This document shows, piece after piece, positions 24,615 through 32,910 of a stretch of DNA of 64,000 nucleotides; position 1 is the first letter of the stretch; the number at the start of each line of letters is the position of its first letter. The notes under the pieces are model-generated. The model did no database searches. It worked only from the letters and a program-made list of their open reading frames with translations, and was not told the DNA's origin. Source of the DNA: VRUE01 sp040879985 (GTDB lineage Bacteria > Actinomycetota > Thermoleophilia > Solirubrobacterales > 70-9). The translations under genes and the position numbers were made by a program. The stretch spans positions 1 through 64,000 of the forward strand of contig JBBDJH010000007.1 of NCBI GenBank assembly GCA_040879985.1. Reading direction: 5' to 3'.

Positions 24615-25280
24615 GTGGATCAGGATCGATGGACAGCGGTCGACCGGTACGTCGAGAGCCTGCTGGCGCCGCATGACGCGGCGCTTGATGCCTCGCTCGA
24701 AGCGAGCGAGGAGGCGGGTATGCCTGTGATTCAGGTGTCTCCGCCACAGGGGAAGTTGCTCTACATGCTGGCGAAGTCGATCGGAGCGAGGACGATCTTG
24801 GAGTTCGGCACCCTGGGCGGCTACAGCACGATCTGGTTGGCGCGCGCATTGCCCGCCGACGGCCATCTGATCACGCTGGAGGCGGACTCGGCGTATGCCG
24901 CTGTGGCGGCTGCCAACATCGAGCGGGCCGGTCTCGGCGATGTCGTCGATCTGCGAGTCGGCGTCGCCCTGGACACGCTGCCCGAGCTGGCGACCGAGAA
25001 CGCCGGACCCTTCGATCTGACCTTCATCGACGCCGACAAGGAGCACAGCCCCGAGTACTTCGCATGGGCACTCGATCGCTCTCGCCCCGGTGGTCTCATC
25101 GTCGCCGACAACGTGGTCCGTGCGGGCGAGCTTGCCGACGAGCAGAGCGCCGATCCCAAGATCCGCGCCCAGCGCCGTCTGCACGAGATGCTCGCCGCCG
25201 AGCCCCGCGTCGAGGCGACGACGATCCAGACGGTCGGCGGCAAGGGCTACGACGGCTTCGCCATCGCCCTGGTCGGCTGA
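24615..25280 (+). CDS. O-methyltransferase (class I SAM-dependent, CCoAMT-like)
   Basis: A 221-aa protein of the O-methyltransferase family 3. Visible elements are ILEFGTLGGYSTIWLARAL (SAM-binding motif I), LEADSAY (motif II) and FIDADKEHSPEYF (the metal-binding aspartates), then a DNVVRAGEL loop. Catechol-type hydroxyls are the usual acceptors. It starts at GTG 24615. It is monocistronic, apparently followed by the cupin gene after ~60 nt. Confidence 0.85.
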   Translation: MDQDRWTAVDRYVESLLAPHDAALDASLEASEEAGMPVIQVSPPQGKLLYMLAKSIGARTILEFGTLGGYSTIWLARALPADGHLITLEADSAYAAVAAANIERAGLGDVVDLRVGVALDTLPELATENAGPFDLTFIDADKEHSPEYFAWALDRSRPGGLIVADNVVRAGELADEQSADPKIRAQRRLHEMLAAEPRVEATTIQTVGGKGYDGFAIALVG

Positions 25281-25342
25281 GCGGTCCCGCTTGATGGATT
25301 AGATCGGCGACTCCAGCCCCAGGGGTGCCATAGGATCGCGCC

Positions 25343-25744
25343 GTGCCGTTCACGCTCAGGAACCTCAAGGGGGATCTGGAGGATCTCGGATCCAACTTCG
25401 ATGGCGCGCCGGACCTGGAGTTCCGCTTGGCGACCGGGGCGCTCGAACTGGAGAAATCCGGCCTGAGCTACCAGCGCGTCCCGCCGGGCTATCGCTTTCC
25501 GTACGGCCACACGCACAAGAAGCAGGAGGAGGTGTACGTGGTCCTGCGCGGGAGCGGGAGGATGAAGCTCGATGACGAGATCGTCGAGCTCGAGGAATGG
25601 GACGCGGTGCGCGTCCCGCCCGGTACGTGGCGAGGCTACGAGGCCGGGCCGGAGGGCCTCGAGATCCTCGTCATCGGCGCGCCCAATCTCGGCGGGTCTC
25701 CGCGCGAAGACGTCGATGGCCAGCGCGACTGGTGGACTGACTAG
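25343..25744 (+). CDS. Cupin-domain protein
   Basis: A 133-aa single cupin. The first cupin motif is PYGHTHKKQEEVYVVLRGSG (about 50-69), with two His and a Glu as metal ligands, and the second is VRVPPGTWRGYEAGPEGLEILVIG. GTG start. Small cupins of this type bind a metal and act as isomerases, dioxygenases or sensors. The substrate is unknown. Confidence 0.8.
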   Translation: MPFTLRNLKGDLEDLGSNFDGAPDLEFRLATGALELEKSGLSYQRVPPGYRFPYGHTHKKQEEVYVVLRGSGRMKLDDEIVELEEWDAVRVPPGTWRGYEAGPEGLEILVIGAPNLGGSPREDVDGQRDWWTD

Positions 25745-25758
25745 CGCCAGATAGGTGC

Positions 25759-26172
25759 TCAGCAGGCGCCGAAGTGGCGGACGAGGCGCCGGTGTCGGTG
25801 GCGGAAGAACCAGCCGATCGCCGGGCGCAGCGGCGCGCCGGGGAGGCCGAGCCGGGGCTCCCAGCGGACGCGATCGACGATCTCGCAGCCTGCCTCGACT
25901 GCGGTCAGCGTGCGCTCGTGTTCCCAGAGTCGCTGGCTGAGCATCGTCGAGCGCTCGAGGAAGCCCTCGCCGGGCTCGAGCCGGACGAGGCGGAGGTCGT
26001 CGTAGTCGAAGGGCAGCACGCCGAAGAGGAGGATCCAGCTGCGGCCGATCGGCTCGCCCAGCTCGATGCTGTCCGGGTCGAGCTGCTCAAACCCGCGCGG
26101 GACCGTCATCCGCAGGTAGGGACGCATCTCGTCGTTGATCCCGGCCGGGGTCGTCACCCGGTTCCAGACCAC
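25759..26172 (-). CDS. SRPBCC-like (START-fold) protein, start uncertain
   Basis: At least 137 aa, with the C-terminal pattern WEPRLGLPGAPLRPAIGWFFRHRHRRLVRHF typical of SRPBCC proteins. The open frame continues ~60 nt upstream of GTG 26172 and encodes EVLVSSRLAASPAVVW, which looks like the family's first strand. No ATG, GTG or TTG precedes it, only a CTG. So the true start may be an unusual CTG, or the 5' end has decayed. A ligand-binding or cyclase-like role is inferred from the fold. Confidence 0.6.
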   Translation of the reverse strand: MVWNRVTTPAGINDEMRPYLRMTVPRGFEQLDPDSIELGEPIGRSWILLFGVLPFDYDDLRLVRLEPGEGFLERSTMLSQRLWEHERTLTAVEAGCEIVDRVRWEPRLGLPGAPLRPAIGWFFRHRHRRLVRHFGAC

Positions 26173-26323
26173 CGCCGGACTCGCCGCGAGGCGCGATGAG
26201 ACGAGGACCTCGGCCTCTCGGCCCCGTCCGCTCAGCGCTCAGCCCTCGGCGAGGAAGCCGTCAGGTTCCTCGATCACCGTGTTTGCCAACTCGCCGATGC
26301 CCCCGATCTCGAACCGGCGGGGC

Positions 26324-26614
26324 TCATCGCTCCGGCGCCTGCTCGGCTCGGCGCGTCTCGCGGAGCAGCCACCAGTCGACGACGTAGCCGCCGAACGGCA
26401 CGACCGCCCCGACCAGGATCCAGAAGGTCGTCTTGCCGGACCAGCCGAGCTGGCCGCGGAGGTTGAGCGCGACGACGACGTAGGCGATGAACAGCCCACC
26501 GTGGATCGGCCCGAGGATCTGCACCCCCAACTCGTCGCCGCCGGTCCGTTTGACCACGGAGGCGATCAGCAGCGCGATGAAGCTCGTCGCCTCCGCCAGA
26601 GCGATGTATCGCAT
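26324..26614 (-). CDS. DUF3817-like small membrane protein
   Basis: A 96-aa protein with three membrane segments (about 3-22, 35-52, 63-82). ALAEATSFIALL, LGPIHGGLFIAYVV and AVVPFGGYVVDWWLLRE are the family's marks (the LGPIHG motif and the VPFG motif). It is a common actinobacterial inner-membrane protein of unknown role. ATG 26614 is chosen because the family begins with this segment. Confidence 0.75.
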   Translation of the reverse strand: MRYIALAEATSFIALLIASVVKRTGGDELGVQILGPIHGGLFIAYVVVALNLRGQLGWSGKTTFWILVGAVVPFGGYVVDWWLLRETRRAEQAPER

Positions 26615-26710
26615 CGGCTTGATGGCCGCGGACCATATTCGACGGCCGCACCCGAGTCGCAGGCCCACTGGATCGGCCCTTACCGTCGGCGAGCAGTTCG
26701 TATATGTTGA

Positions 26711-27757
26711 GTGATAGGGATGGAGACGGAGGAGGAGTTCACCGAAACGGCGAAACGGCGAGGCGGGATCTGGCGGGCCGAAGTCGGCAACCGTGTCCGC
26801 GAACTGGAAAACCGGCTCACAGTCGCGAGGAGCCTGCGGTCGCACGAACGCCTCGGCAAGCCTCGCGATGACTTCACCCGCGAGTCGGAGACGGCAATCG
26901 AGCGCAGTCTCGGCGACGCGAAAGAGGCCATCGACCTGCCTGCGTCCTCGGATCGCGTCGCCGCGTGGTGGACCGGAAGCGCGATCACCGCGGCCTGGGA
27001 ACCGATCCACGAAGCGGAGGCGAGGCTGATCCCGCTGGAGCGCGCGAAGGACGTTCAGGCCATCCTGCCACGGCTGCTGTCCTGGATCCAGCACACGATG
27101 CCGGCGGGGACGCGGCGCGAAGGCTACGAAAAGGACCTCCGGGAGCAGATCGACTCCGGCAAGCTCGATTCCGCGCTGATCCAGCGCGCTTTCGAGGATG
27201 TCACTGCCGTCAACCGCGAGCGCTACGCGAACCTGCGCGGATTCCGCAACAACCTGATCCTCGTCACCGCGATGCTCGCGGCCCTGGTCGGGACGCTCTC
27301 GCTGTGGCACCTGGCCAACCCCGAGTTCATATCCTTCTGCGCTGACGCGGTCGGCGCAGATGGCGCCGTCGAGACGGCTTGCTTCGGCGCCGCGAGCGAG
27401 CCTCGCGGCGGCGACGTGCTGCTGGTGGCGCTCTTCGGCGCGATCGGCGGGATGCTGGCGATCGCCTTCGGGCTGGCCGAGACCAAGTCGCCGCCATCTC
27501 GCTACGACCCGCGGATCTGGCAGATCGGGTTGAAGGCGGCCGCCGGTTCGGCCACGGCGCTGGCCGGCGTGCTGCTGATCCAGGCCGACCTCGTCGTCGC
27601 TCCGGCCGACTCGCCCTCGGAAGCGCTCTACCTCGCCTACGCGACGATCTTCGGCTTCTCGCAGCAGCTGTTTACGCGCTTCGTCGACAAGCGGGCCGGG
27701 GAGCTGATCGACAGCGACGGCGAGGAGGCCGAGGCGGCAGCGGCGCGCCAGGCCTGA
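26711..27757 (+). CDS. Membrane protein with large cytoplasmic N-terminal region
   Basis: A 348-aa protein from GTG 26711 (ATG 26720 is an equal choice). Residues ~1-175 are charged and helical. Four hydrophobic segments follow in the second half: NNLILVTAMLAALVGTLSLW, VLLVALFGAIGGMLAIAFGL, AAAGSATALAGVLLIQADLV and LYLAYATIFGFSQQLF. There is no transporter or enzyme motif. A sensor or scaffold role is possible, but no family is recognised. Confidence 0.6.
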   Translation: MIGMETEEEFTETAKRRGGIWRAEVGNRVRELENRLTVARSLRSHERLGKPRDDFTRESETAIERSLGDAKEAIDLPASSDRVAAWWTGSAITAAWEPIHEAEARLIPLERAKDVQAILPRLLSWIQHTMPAGTRREGYEKDLREQIDSGKLDSALIQRAFEDVTAVNRERYANLRGFRNNLILVTAMLAALVGTLSLWHLANPEFISFCADAVGADGAVETACFGAASEPRGGDVLLVALFGAIGGMLAIAFGLAETKSPPSRYDPRIWQIGLKAAAGSATALAGVLLIQADLVVAPADSPSEALYLAYATIFGFSQQLFTRFVDKRAGELIDSDGEEAEAAAARQA

Positions 27758-27811
27758 GCAGGGCTCAGCGGTCCCTGTTACGTCCTTCGACGTCGATAGG
27801 AGTCTTGCACG

Positions 27812-28213
27812 ATGCCGGTTACGCGATTCGAGCTGCGCCGCCTGGCGGCGATCTATCTGGGCGGGACGCTCGGGGCGCTGGGGCGGGTCGGGCTGGCCGA
27901 GGCGGCTCCGCACGGGGCGGGGGAGTGGCCATGGGCGACCTTCGCCGTCAACATGGCCGGGGCGCTGTTGCTCGGCTACTTCGTCGCCCGCCTGCGCGAC
28001 CACCCCGAGGACAGCCTCGCCCACCCCTTCCTGACCACCGGGATCTGCGGCACGCTGACCACCTTCTCGGCCCTGCAGCTGGAGCTGTTCGAGCTGGTCG
28101 ACGGCGGGCACCTCGGCCTCGCCGCGGCCTATGTCGCGGCCACGCTCGTCGTGGGCTACGCCTGCGTGCGGCTGGGGATGGCGCTGGAGCGACGCCCGCA
28201 GGTGGCGGGTTGA
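27812..28213 (+). CDS. crcB: Fluoride channel subunit FluC/CrcB, first copy
   Basis: A 133-aa four-TM protein. GGTLGALGRVGLAEA, WPWATFAVNMAGALLLGY and TTGICGTLTTFSALQLEL match the FluC family, including the pore Asn and the TTFS track. Two subunits form an antiparallel dimer that exports fluoride. Its stop overlaps the TTG start of a second crcB, so the pair probably forms a heterodimer. No fluoride riboswitch is recognised in the 54 nt upstream. Confidence 0.9.
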   Translation: MPVTRFELRRLAAIYLGGTLGALGRVGLAEAAPHGAGEWPWATFAVNMAGALLLGYFVARLRDHPEDSLAHPFLTTGICGTLTTFSALQLELFELVDGGHLGLAAAYVAATLVVGYACVRLGMALERRPQVAG

Positions 28214-28575
28214 GCGCGCCCGCCTGGATCGCCGTGGGCCTGCTCGGCGGCGCCGCCGCCGCGGCCAGGTTCCTGATCGACGCCGCCGTCACCGCGCGCA
28301 GCGACCATCCCTTCCCGCTCGGCATCCTCGCGGTCAACATCGGCGGCGCGCTCGCCCTCGGGGTGGTCGCCGGAGCGGCGCTGGAAGGGCAGGCGCTGGT
28401 CATCGTCGCCGGCGGCGGCATCGGCTCCTTCACCACCTTCTCCACCTGGATCCTCGACTCGCACCGGCTCGCCGAGGCGGGCCACACCCACCTGGTCTGG
28501 CTCAACGTCGGCCTCTCGCTGCTCGCCGGCTTCGCCGCCGTCGCCCTCGGCCACTGGCTGGGCGGGGCGCTGTAG
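28210..28575 (+). CDS. crcB: Fluoride channel subunit FluC/CrcB, second copy
   Basis: A 121-aa four-TM protein starting at TTG 28210, which overlaps the first crcB stop (TTGA). ILAVNIGGALALG and IGSFTTFSTWILDSHRLAE give the family motifs; the first-helix G-x-x-R pattern is GGAAAAARF. Together with its neighbour it likely makes the two halves of one exporter with opposite membrane orientation. Confidence 0.88.
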   Translation: MSAPAWIAVGLLGGAAAAARFLIDAAVTARSDHPFPLGILAVNIGGALALGVVAGAALEGQALVIVAGGGIGSFTTFSTWILDSHRLAEAGHTHLVWLNVGLSLLAGFAAVALGHWLGGAL

Positions 28576-28598
28576 GCGCGCCTGGGTGGTCGAGGTGG

Positions 28599-28641
28599 GT
28601 GGTCGAGGTTTGAACCGCTATGCGAACCAAACCTCGACCAC
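28599..28641 (+). terminator. 14-bp perfect hairpin after the crcB pair
   Basis: GTGGTCGAGGTTTG (28599-28612) pairs perfectly with CAAACCTCGACCAC (28628-28641). A partial direct copy (GGTGGTCGAGGT) precedes it. Likely a terminator or mRNA-protecting stem, without a classic U-tract. Confidence 0.55.
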
Positions 28642-28700
28642 GTCGGCGCTCGAGCCGCCCGCGACGAACCGTCCGCGCCCTTCTCTACCTTGATCGCAGG

Positions 28701-29759
28701 ATGACCCAGCAAGCGCTGACGGACAGCCTCGAAGCTCCGCTCGAGCCCGCGCTCGACCCGGCGCCGGCCGCCGAGACGGCGCCGCCGCAGCCGCTCGTGC
28801 GGGTACCGCTGCGCGAGCTCGAGGACGGCCAGCGGGTCAGCGGCGTCTACGCCGTGCGCGAGCGCGAGCTGCGCCGCAAGCGCAACGGCGAGCCCTGGCT
28901 GCGGCTGCTGCTCGGCGACGCCAGCGGCGCCGCCGAGGCGGTCGCCTGGGAGGACGCCGAGGCGCTCTACGCGATCGCCGCGCCGGGCGCCGCCGTGCAG
29001 CTCGCCGGCGTCTTCGAGGTCAGCGAGCGCTGGGGGCCGAAGATCAAGCTCTCCGCGCTCCGCGAGGCGGCCTCCGACTCCTACGAGGCCGCCGACCTCG
29101 CCGCCGAGTCCGACGTCTCCTTTGCGGATCTCGACGCCAAGCTGCGGCAGCTGCTGGAGACGGTCCAGGAGCCGCAGCTGCGCGATCTGCTCGACCGCTT
29201 CTTCGGCGAGCACTCGGAGCGCTGGGCGCGCTTCCGCGACGCCCCGGCGGCGAAGCGCTACCACCAGGCCTACCGGCACGGGCTGCTCGAGCACACCGTC
29301 TCGGTCGCCCAGGCGGTCAGCGCCGCGGCCAACTTCTTCCCCGGCATCGACCGCGAGGTCGCCGTCGCCGGCGCGCTGCTGCACGACATCGGCAAGACGA
29401 TCGCCTACAACGACGACCCGCTGGCGATCGACCTCACCGACGCCGGCCGCCTGCAGGGTGAGATCCCGCTCGGCTACTACACCGTGCGCCGCCAGATCGA
29501 GGAGATCCCCGGCTTCGACCCCGGTCTGGCGCAGGCCGTGCTGCACATCATCCTCAGCCACCACGGCTCGCTCGAGTTCGGTTCGCCGGTCACCCCCGCC
29601 ACCCGCGAGGCCGTCCTCGTCCACATGATCGACAACCTCGGCGGCCGCCTCGGCAGCTTCGACCGGCTCGAGCGCGAGCTGCCGGCCGGTGAGTCCTGGT
29701 CGAGCTTCGACCGGGCGCTCTCGGGTTCCGCCTACTTCGGCGCCCGGCAAGCGGCCTGA
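28701..29759 (+). CDS. YhaM-like 3'-5' exoribonuclease (OB-fold plus HD domain)
   Basis: A 352-aa protein. An N-terminal OB-fold (~40-135, QRVSGVYAVRERELRRKRNG..WLRLLLGDASG) is followed by an HD phosphohydrolase domain: YRHGLLEHTVSVAQ (His), VAGALLHDIGKTIAY (HD pair), ILSHHG, and a final HMIDNLGGRL aspartate. This is the layout of YhaM/CBF1 nucleases. ATG 28701 is preferred since upstream residues come from the hairpin. It is followed by PafBC after ~80 nt. Confidence 0.85.
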   Translation: MTQQALTDSLEAPLEPALDPAPAAETAPPQPLVRVPLRELEDGQRVSGVYAVRERELRRKRNGEPWLRLLLGDASGAAEAVAWEDAEALYAIAAPGAAVQLAGVFEVSERWGPKIKLSALREAASDSYEAADLAAESDVSFADLDAKLRQLLETVQEPQLRDLLDRFFGEHSERWARFRDAPAAKRYHQAYRHGLLEHTVSVAQAVSAAANFFPGIDREVAVAGALLHDIGKTIAYNDDPLAIDLTDAGRLQGEIPLGYYTVRRQIEEIPGFDPGLAQAVLHIILSHHGSLEFGSPVTPATREAVLVHMIDNLGGRLGSFDRLERELPAGESWSSFDRALSGSAYFGARQAA

Positions 29760-29840
29760 GCGTCCAGCCGGACCGCAAAATGCGGGAATAGAGCGGTCCC
29801 CGCGGGGGGCTCGCCAGGCTGCCCTCACTATCCTGGGCTC

Positions 29841-31901
29841 GTGGCAAAGGACACCGAGAAGCTGATCCGCCAGCTCTCGCTGATCTCCTTCCTGATGGCG
29901 CAGGGAAGGCCGGTATCGGCCCTGGAGATCAAGCGCGAGGTCGAGGGCTACAGCGACATGAACGACGACGCCTTCGCGCGCCGCTTCTACGCCGACCGGG
30001 CCGAGCTGGAAAGCCTCGGCATCCAGCTCGGGGTCGAGAAACCGGGCGAGGGCTTCTTCGAGGCCGAGCTCTACTCGCTGCCGCCGGAGAACTTCTACCT
30101 CGACGCGATCGAGTTCGAGGACGAAGAGCTGGCCGCGCTGAGCACGGCGCTCTCGCTGCTCACCGACGGCGGCTTCGCCTACGCCGAGCCGCTGCGCCTC
30201 GCCCTTCAGCAGGTCGCCTGGGGCCACCCGAACCCGATCAGCGAGGGCGACCGGGCGCCGGTCGAGATGGCGATGACGGCCTCGGCCGGCGGGCGCGACC
30301 TCTCGCAGCGCCTCTCCAAGATCGAGACCGCGATCTCGCGCCGCAAGACGATCGAGTTCACCTACTACACGATGGAGCGCGACGAGACCGAGAAGCGCAA
30401 GGTCGACCCCTACCACCTGGTCTTCCGCTCCGGCCAGTTCTACCTGATCGGACACGCGCACGAGCGCGACGCGGTGCGCGTCTTCCGGCTCTCGCGAATC
30501 CAGGGCAAGGTCGGCTACGGCTCCAAGGCCGAGCACGACTTCTCACCGCCGCAGAACTTCGACCGCCGCGACTACGGCCAGCGCGCCGACTGGCAGCTGG
30601 GCGAGATCCGCGGCACCGCGAAGATCTTCGTCCGCGACCGGATCGCCTGGCTGATCGAGCGCGACTTCGGCGCCTACGGCGAGCTGCGCCCGGCGCGCAA
30701 GGCCGACGACGCGCCTGGCAAGGGCTCGGTCTTCGAGACCGCCTACGCCTCGCCGCGCGAGCTGATCGCCTGGGTGCTGCGCTGGCGCCAGAACGCCGAG
30801 GTGCTCGAGCCCGAGGAGCTGCGCGGCGAAGCCCGCGAGCGGCTCGACCTTCTGCACGACCGCCACCGCAGCGACTTCGAGCCGGCCGAGGTCGTCGACC
30901 GGCCGCTGCGCGAGCCGCCGCCGCGGGCGCGCGCCAACGGCCGCGGCGAGGCGGCGATCCGGCCCGAGCGCTTCGCCCGCCTGACCACGCTGGCCGGCAT
31001 GCTGATCGACTCGGCGAAGAAAGGCGAGCGGCTCAGCGTCACCGACCTGCGGCGGCGGCTGGAACTGACCGGCGAGGAGCTGCAGGAGGACATCGACCTG
31101 CTCAACGTGGTCAACTTCGGCGGCGGCACCTACGTCCTCTACGCCGAAGTGACCGGCGACGAGATCGAGGTCGACTCCGAGCCCTACGGCGACAACTTCG
31201 CCCGCCCGGCGCGGCTGCTGCCGCTCGAGGCGAAGGCGCTGATCGCCGCGATCGACCTGTTCGGCGACCACCTGCCGCAGGGCGGCCTGCAGAGCGCCCG
31301 CGGCAAGATCGTCAAGGCGCTCGGCCACGATCCCTCCGAGGAGGGCCTGGAGATCGCCGCGGGTAGCGGCGGCGACCTCGAGGTGGCGCGGATCGTCAAC
31401 GAGGCGATCGCCGGCCGCCGCGTGCTGGAGATCCAGTACTACAAGGAGAACGAGGACCAGTTCACCAAGCGCCGGGTCGAGCCCTACCGGCTGGAGAACG
31501 GGCGCGAGGGCTGGTACGTCGAGTGCTACGACCTGACCAAAGAGGGGATCCGCCACTTCAAGCTGGAACGGGTCAAGGAGGCGGTGGCGAGCGGCGAGAG
31601 CTATGAGCCGCGCCAGGAGGTCGAAGAGCTGGCCGGGGTCGAGGGCTGGATGACCGACGGCGAAGTGCCGACCGCGCAGGTCGCCCGGGTCTGGGTCTCG
31701 CCCGAGCGGGCCCGCTGGCTGCGCGAGGAGCGCACCGTGGTCGAGGAGCTCGCCGACGGCGCCGTCGTCGTCGAGCTGCCCTATGCGGGAACCTCCTGGC
31801 TGGTCCGCGAGATCCTGCGCGGTGCCGGCGACCTGGTCGTGCTGGAGCCTGACGAGGCGCGTGAGGCTATTGCCGCGGAAGTCGCGGCTAGTGTGGCGTG
31901 A
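29841..31901 (+). CDS. pafBC: Fused PafB-PafC WYL-domain transcriptional regulator
   Basis: A 686-aa protein made of two HTH-WYL units in tandem. Unit 1 has an N-terminal HTH (EKLIRQLSLISFLMAQGRPV) and a WYL-like core (RRKTIEFTYYTM...PYHLVFRSGQFYLIGH). Unit 2 repeats this (FARLTTLAGMLIDSAKKGERL, then RRVLEIQYYKE...PYRLEN..WYVECYD). In mycobacteria PafB and PafC are separate and together activate the RecA-independent DNA damage response; fused forms are known in other actinobacteria. GTG start. The large 3' inverted repeat begins 3 nt after the stop. Confidence 0.85.
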   Translation: MAKDTEKLIRQLSLISFLMAQGRPVSALEIKREVEGYSDMNDDAFARRFYADRAELESLGIQLGVEKPGEGFFEAELYSLPPENFYLDAIEFEDEELAALSTALSLLTDGGFAYAEPLRLALQQVAWGHPNPISEGDRAPVEMAMTASAGGRDLSQRLSKIETAISRRKTIEFTYYTMERDETEKRKVDPYHLVFRSGQFYLIGHAHERDAVRVFRLSRIQGKVGYGSKAEHDFSPPQNFDRRDYGQRADWQLGEIRGTAKIFVRDRIAWLIERDFGAYGELRPARKADDAPGKGSVFETAYASPRELIAWVLRWRQNAEVLEPEELRGEARERLDLLHDRHRSDFEPAEVVDRPLREPPPRARANGRGEAAIRPERFARLTTLAGMLIDSAKKGERLSVTDLRRRLELTGEELQEDIDLLNVVNFGGGTYVLYAEVTGDEIEVDSEPYGDNFARPARLLPLEAKALIAAIDLFGDHLPQGGLQSARGKIVKALGHDPSEEGLEIAAGSGGDLEVARIVNEAIAGRRVLEIQYYKENEDQFTKRRVEPYRLENGREGWYVECYDLTKEGIRHFKLERVKEAVASGESYEPRQEVEELAGVEGWMTDGEVPTAQVARVWVSPERARWLREERTVVEELADGAVVVELPYAGTSWLVREILRGAGDLVVLEPDEAREAIAAEVAASVA

Positions 31902-31904
31902 CTC

Positions 31905-32019
31905 GGAGGCCATCCCGACAGGGGTTCCGCTTAACTTTTTTTGATGACAGTTTGCGGCCGTCCGAGGTTGTTGCCGCAAAAAAAGTACAAGACGCTCCAC
32001 CCCTGTCGGGATGGCCTCC
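31905..32019. repeat. 115-bp nested inverted repeat with alternative inner pairing
   Basis: The outer arms (31905-31925 and 31999-32019) are a perfect 21-bp inverted repeat. Inside, TTTGCGGC (31951-31958) can pair with GCCGCAAA (31973-31980), or instead ACTTTTTTT (31934-31942) can pair with AAAAAAAGT (31978-31986). These two inner pairings compete for the same A-run. It may terminate pafBC and act as a switch for the MBL gene, whose ATG lies in the right arm. A MITE-like origin is possible but no target duplication is seen. Confidence 0.6.
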
Positions 32020-32811
32020 GGGCATGCGGCGGACGCCGTGACTTCCGCGCCTGGGCACGCGGAGATTGTTCGGCTTGTCGCGCCTAATCCTGGGCCGATG
32101 ACTTTGGCGGGGACTAACACGTACTTATACGGGTTGGATCCTTGTGTGGTGATCGATCCTGGGCCGGATGACCGCGAGCACATTGATGAGGTTTGGCGAG
32201 CTGGCGATGAGCGCGGGGGGATCGGGGTGGTCTTGCTGACGCATAGCCACGGCGATCATGCGGACGGGGCCGAGCCGCTGGCGAGGGCGGTGGTCGAGAA
32301 GCGGGCGCTGGAAGCGGGCGGGGCGGCGTGGAAGCCGGAGGTCGTCCTGCCCGCTGACGGCGAGGAGCACCACGGGCTGCGGGCGTTGGCTACGCCGGGT
32401 CATACCGAGGACCACGTCTGCCTTCTCACCGAGGACGGCGTCTGCTTTGCGGGGGACCTGGTGCTTGGCGAGGGGTCGACGTTCGTCCCTCCCGACGGCG
32501 GCTCGCTGGCCGCCTACATGGATTCGCTGCGCGCTGTCCAGGCTGAGGCGCCAAAGCTGATCTGCCCCGGCCACGGGCCCTGGGTGACCGATCCCGCGGC
32601 GAAGCTGGCCGAGTACGTCGAGCACCGCGAGATGCGCGAGCGCCGCCTGCTCGCCGCCCTCGACCGCGGCGAGCGCTCCAAGCAGGCGCTGCTCGCCGAA
32701 GCCTGGAGCGACGTCCCGGCCGAGTTGCGCGGCGCGGCGGCCTTGGTCATGGAGGCCCACCTGCAAAAGCTCGCCGCCGACGGCCGGCTGCCGGGCGATC
32801 TCTGGGAGTAG
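32011..32811 (+). CDS. MBL-fold metallo-hydrolase (LACTB2/glyoxalase II-like)
   Basis: A 266-aa protein with the metallo-β-lactamase motif LTHSHGDHADGA (about 75-86), GHTEDHVCLL (His), and a FAGDLVLGEGS aspartate, then GHGPW and a winged-helix tail (~215-266) as in LACTB2-like hydrolases. The start is uncertain: ATG 32011 lies within the inverted repeat, and GTG 32038 would place the start outside it. RNA-cleaving or thioester-hydrolysing activities occur in this family. The first part has lower GC than its neighbours. Confidence 0.8.
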   Translation: MASGHAADAVTSAPGHAEIVRLVAPNPGPMTLAGTNTYLYGLDPCVVIDPGPDDREHIDEVWRAGDERGGIGVVLLTHSHGDHADGAEPLARAVVEKRALEAGGAAWKPEVVLPADGEEHHGLRALATPGHTEDHVCLLTEDGVCFAGDLVLGEGSTFVPPDGGSLAAYMDSLRAVQAEAPKLICPGHGPWVTDPAAKLAEYVEHREMRERRLLAALDRGERSKQALLAEAWSDVPAELRGAAALVMEAHLQKLAADGRLPGDLWE

Positions 32812-32822
32812 CCGGACGGTCC

Positions 32823-32881
32823 TTCGCCGTTCCGGTGTGCTTTACGTACCTATGGGGTCCGAAAAGCACACCGGAAGCGAA
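32823..32881 (+). terminator. Long hairpin after the MBL gene
   Basis: TTCCGGTGTGCTTT (32830-32843) pairs with AAAGCACACCGGAA (32863-32876), extended by TTCGC (32823-32827) with GCGAA (32877-32881) across a 2-nt bulge. It lies 12 nt after the MBL stop. It resembles the other long intergenic stems in this part of the window. Confidence 0.6.
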
Positions 32882-32910
32882 ACTGGCCAGCCAGCCAGTA
32901 AGGTGAACGG

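Noticed and set aside
27758..27811. Fluoride riboswitch before the crcB pair
   Set aside because: The spacer is only 54 nt and does not show the conserved riboswitch elements.
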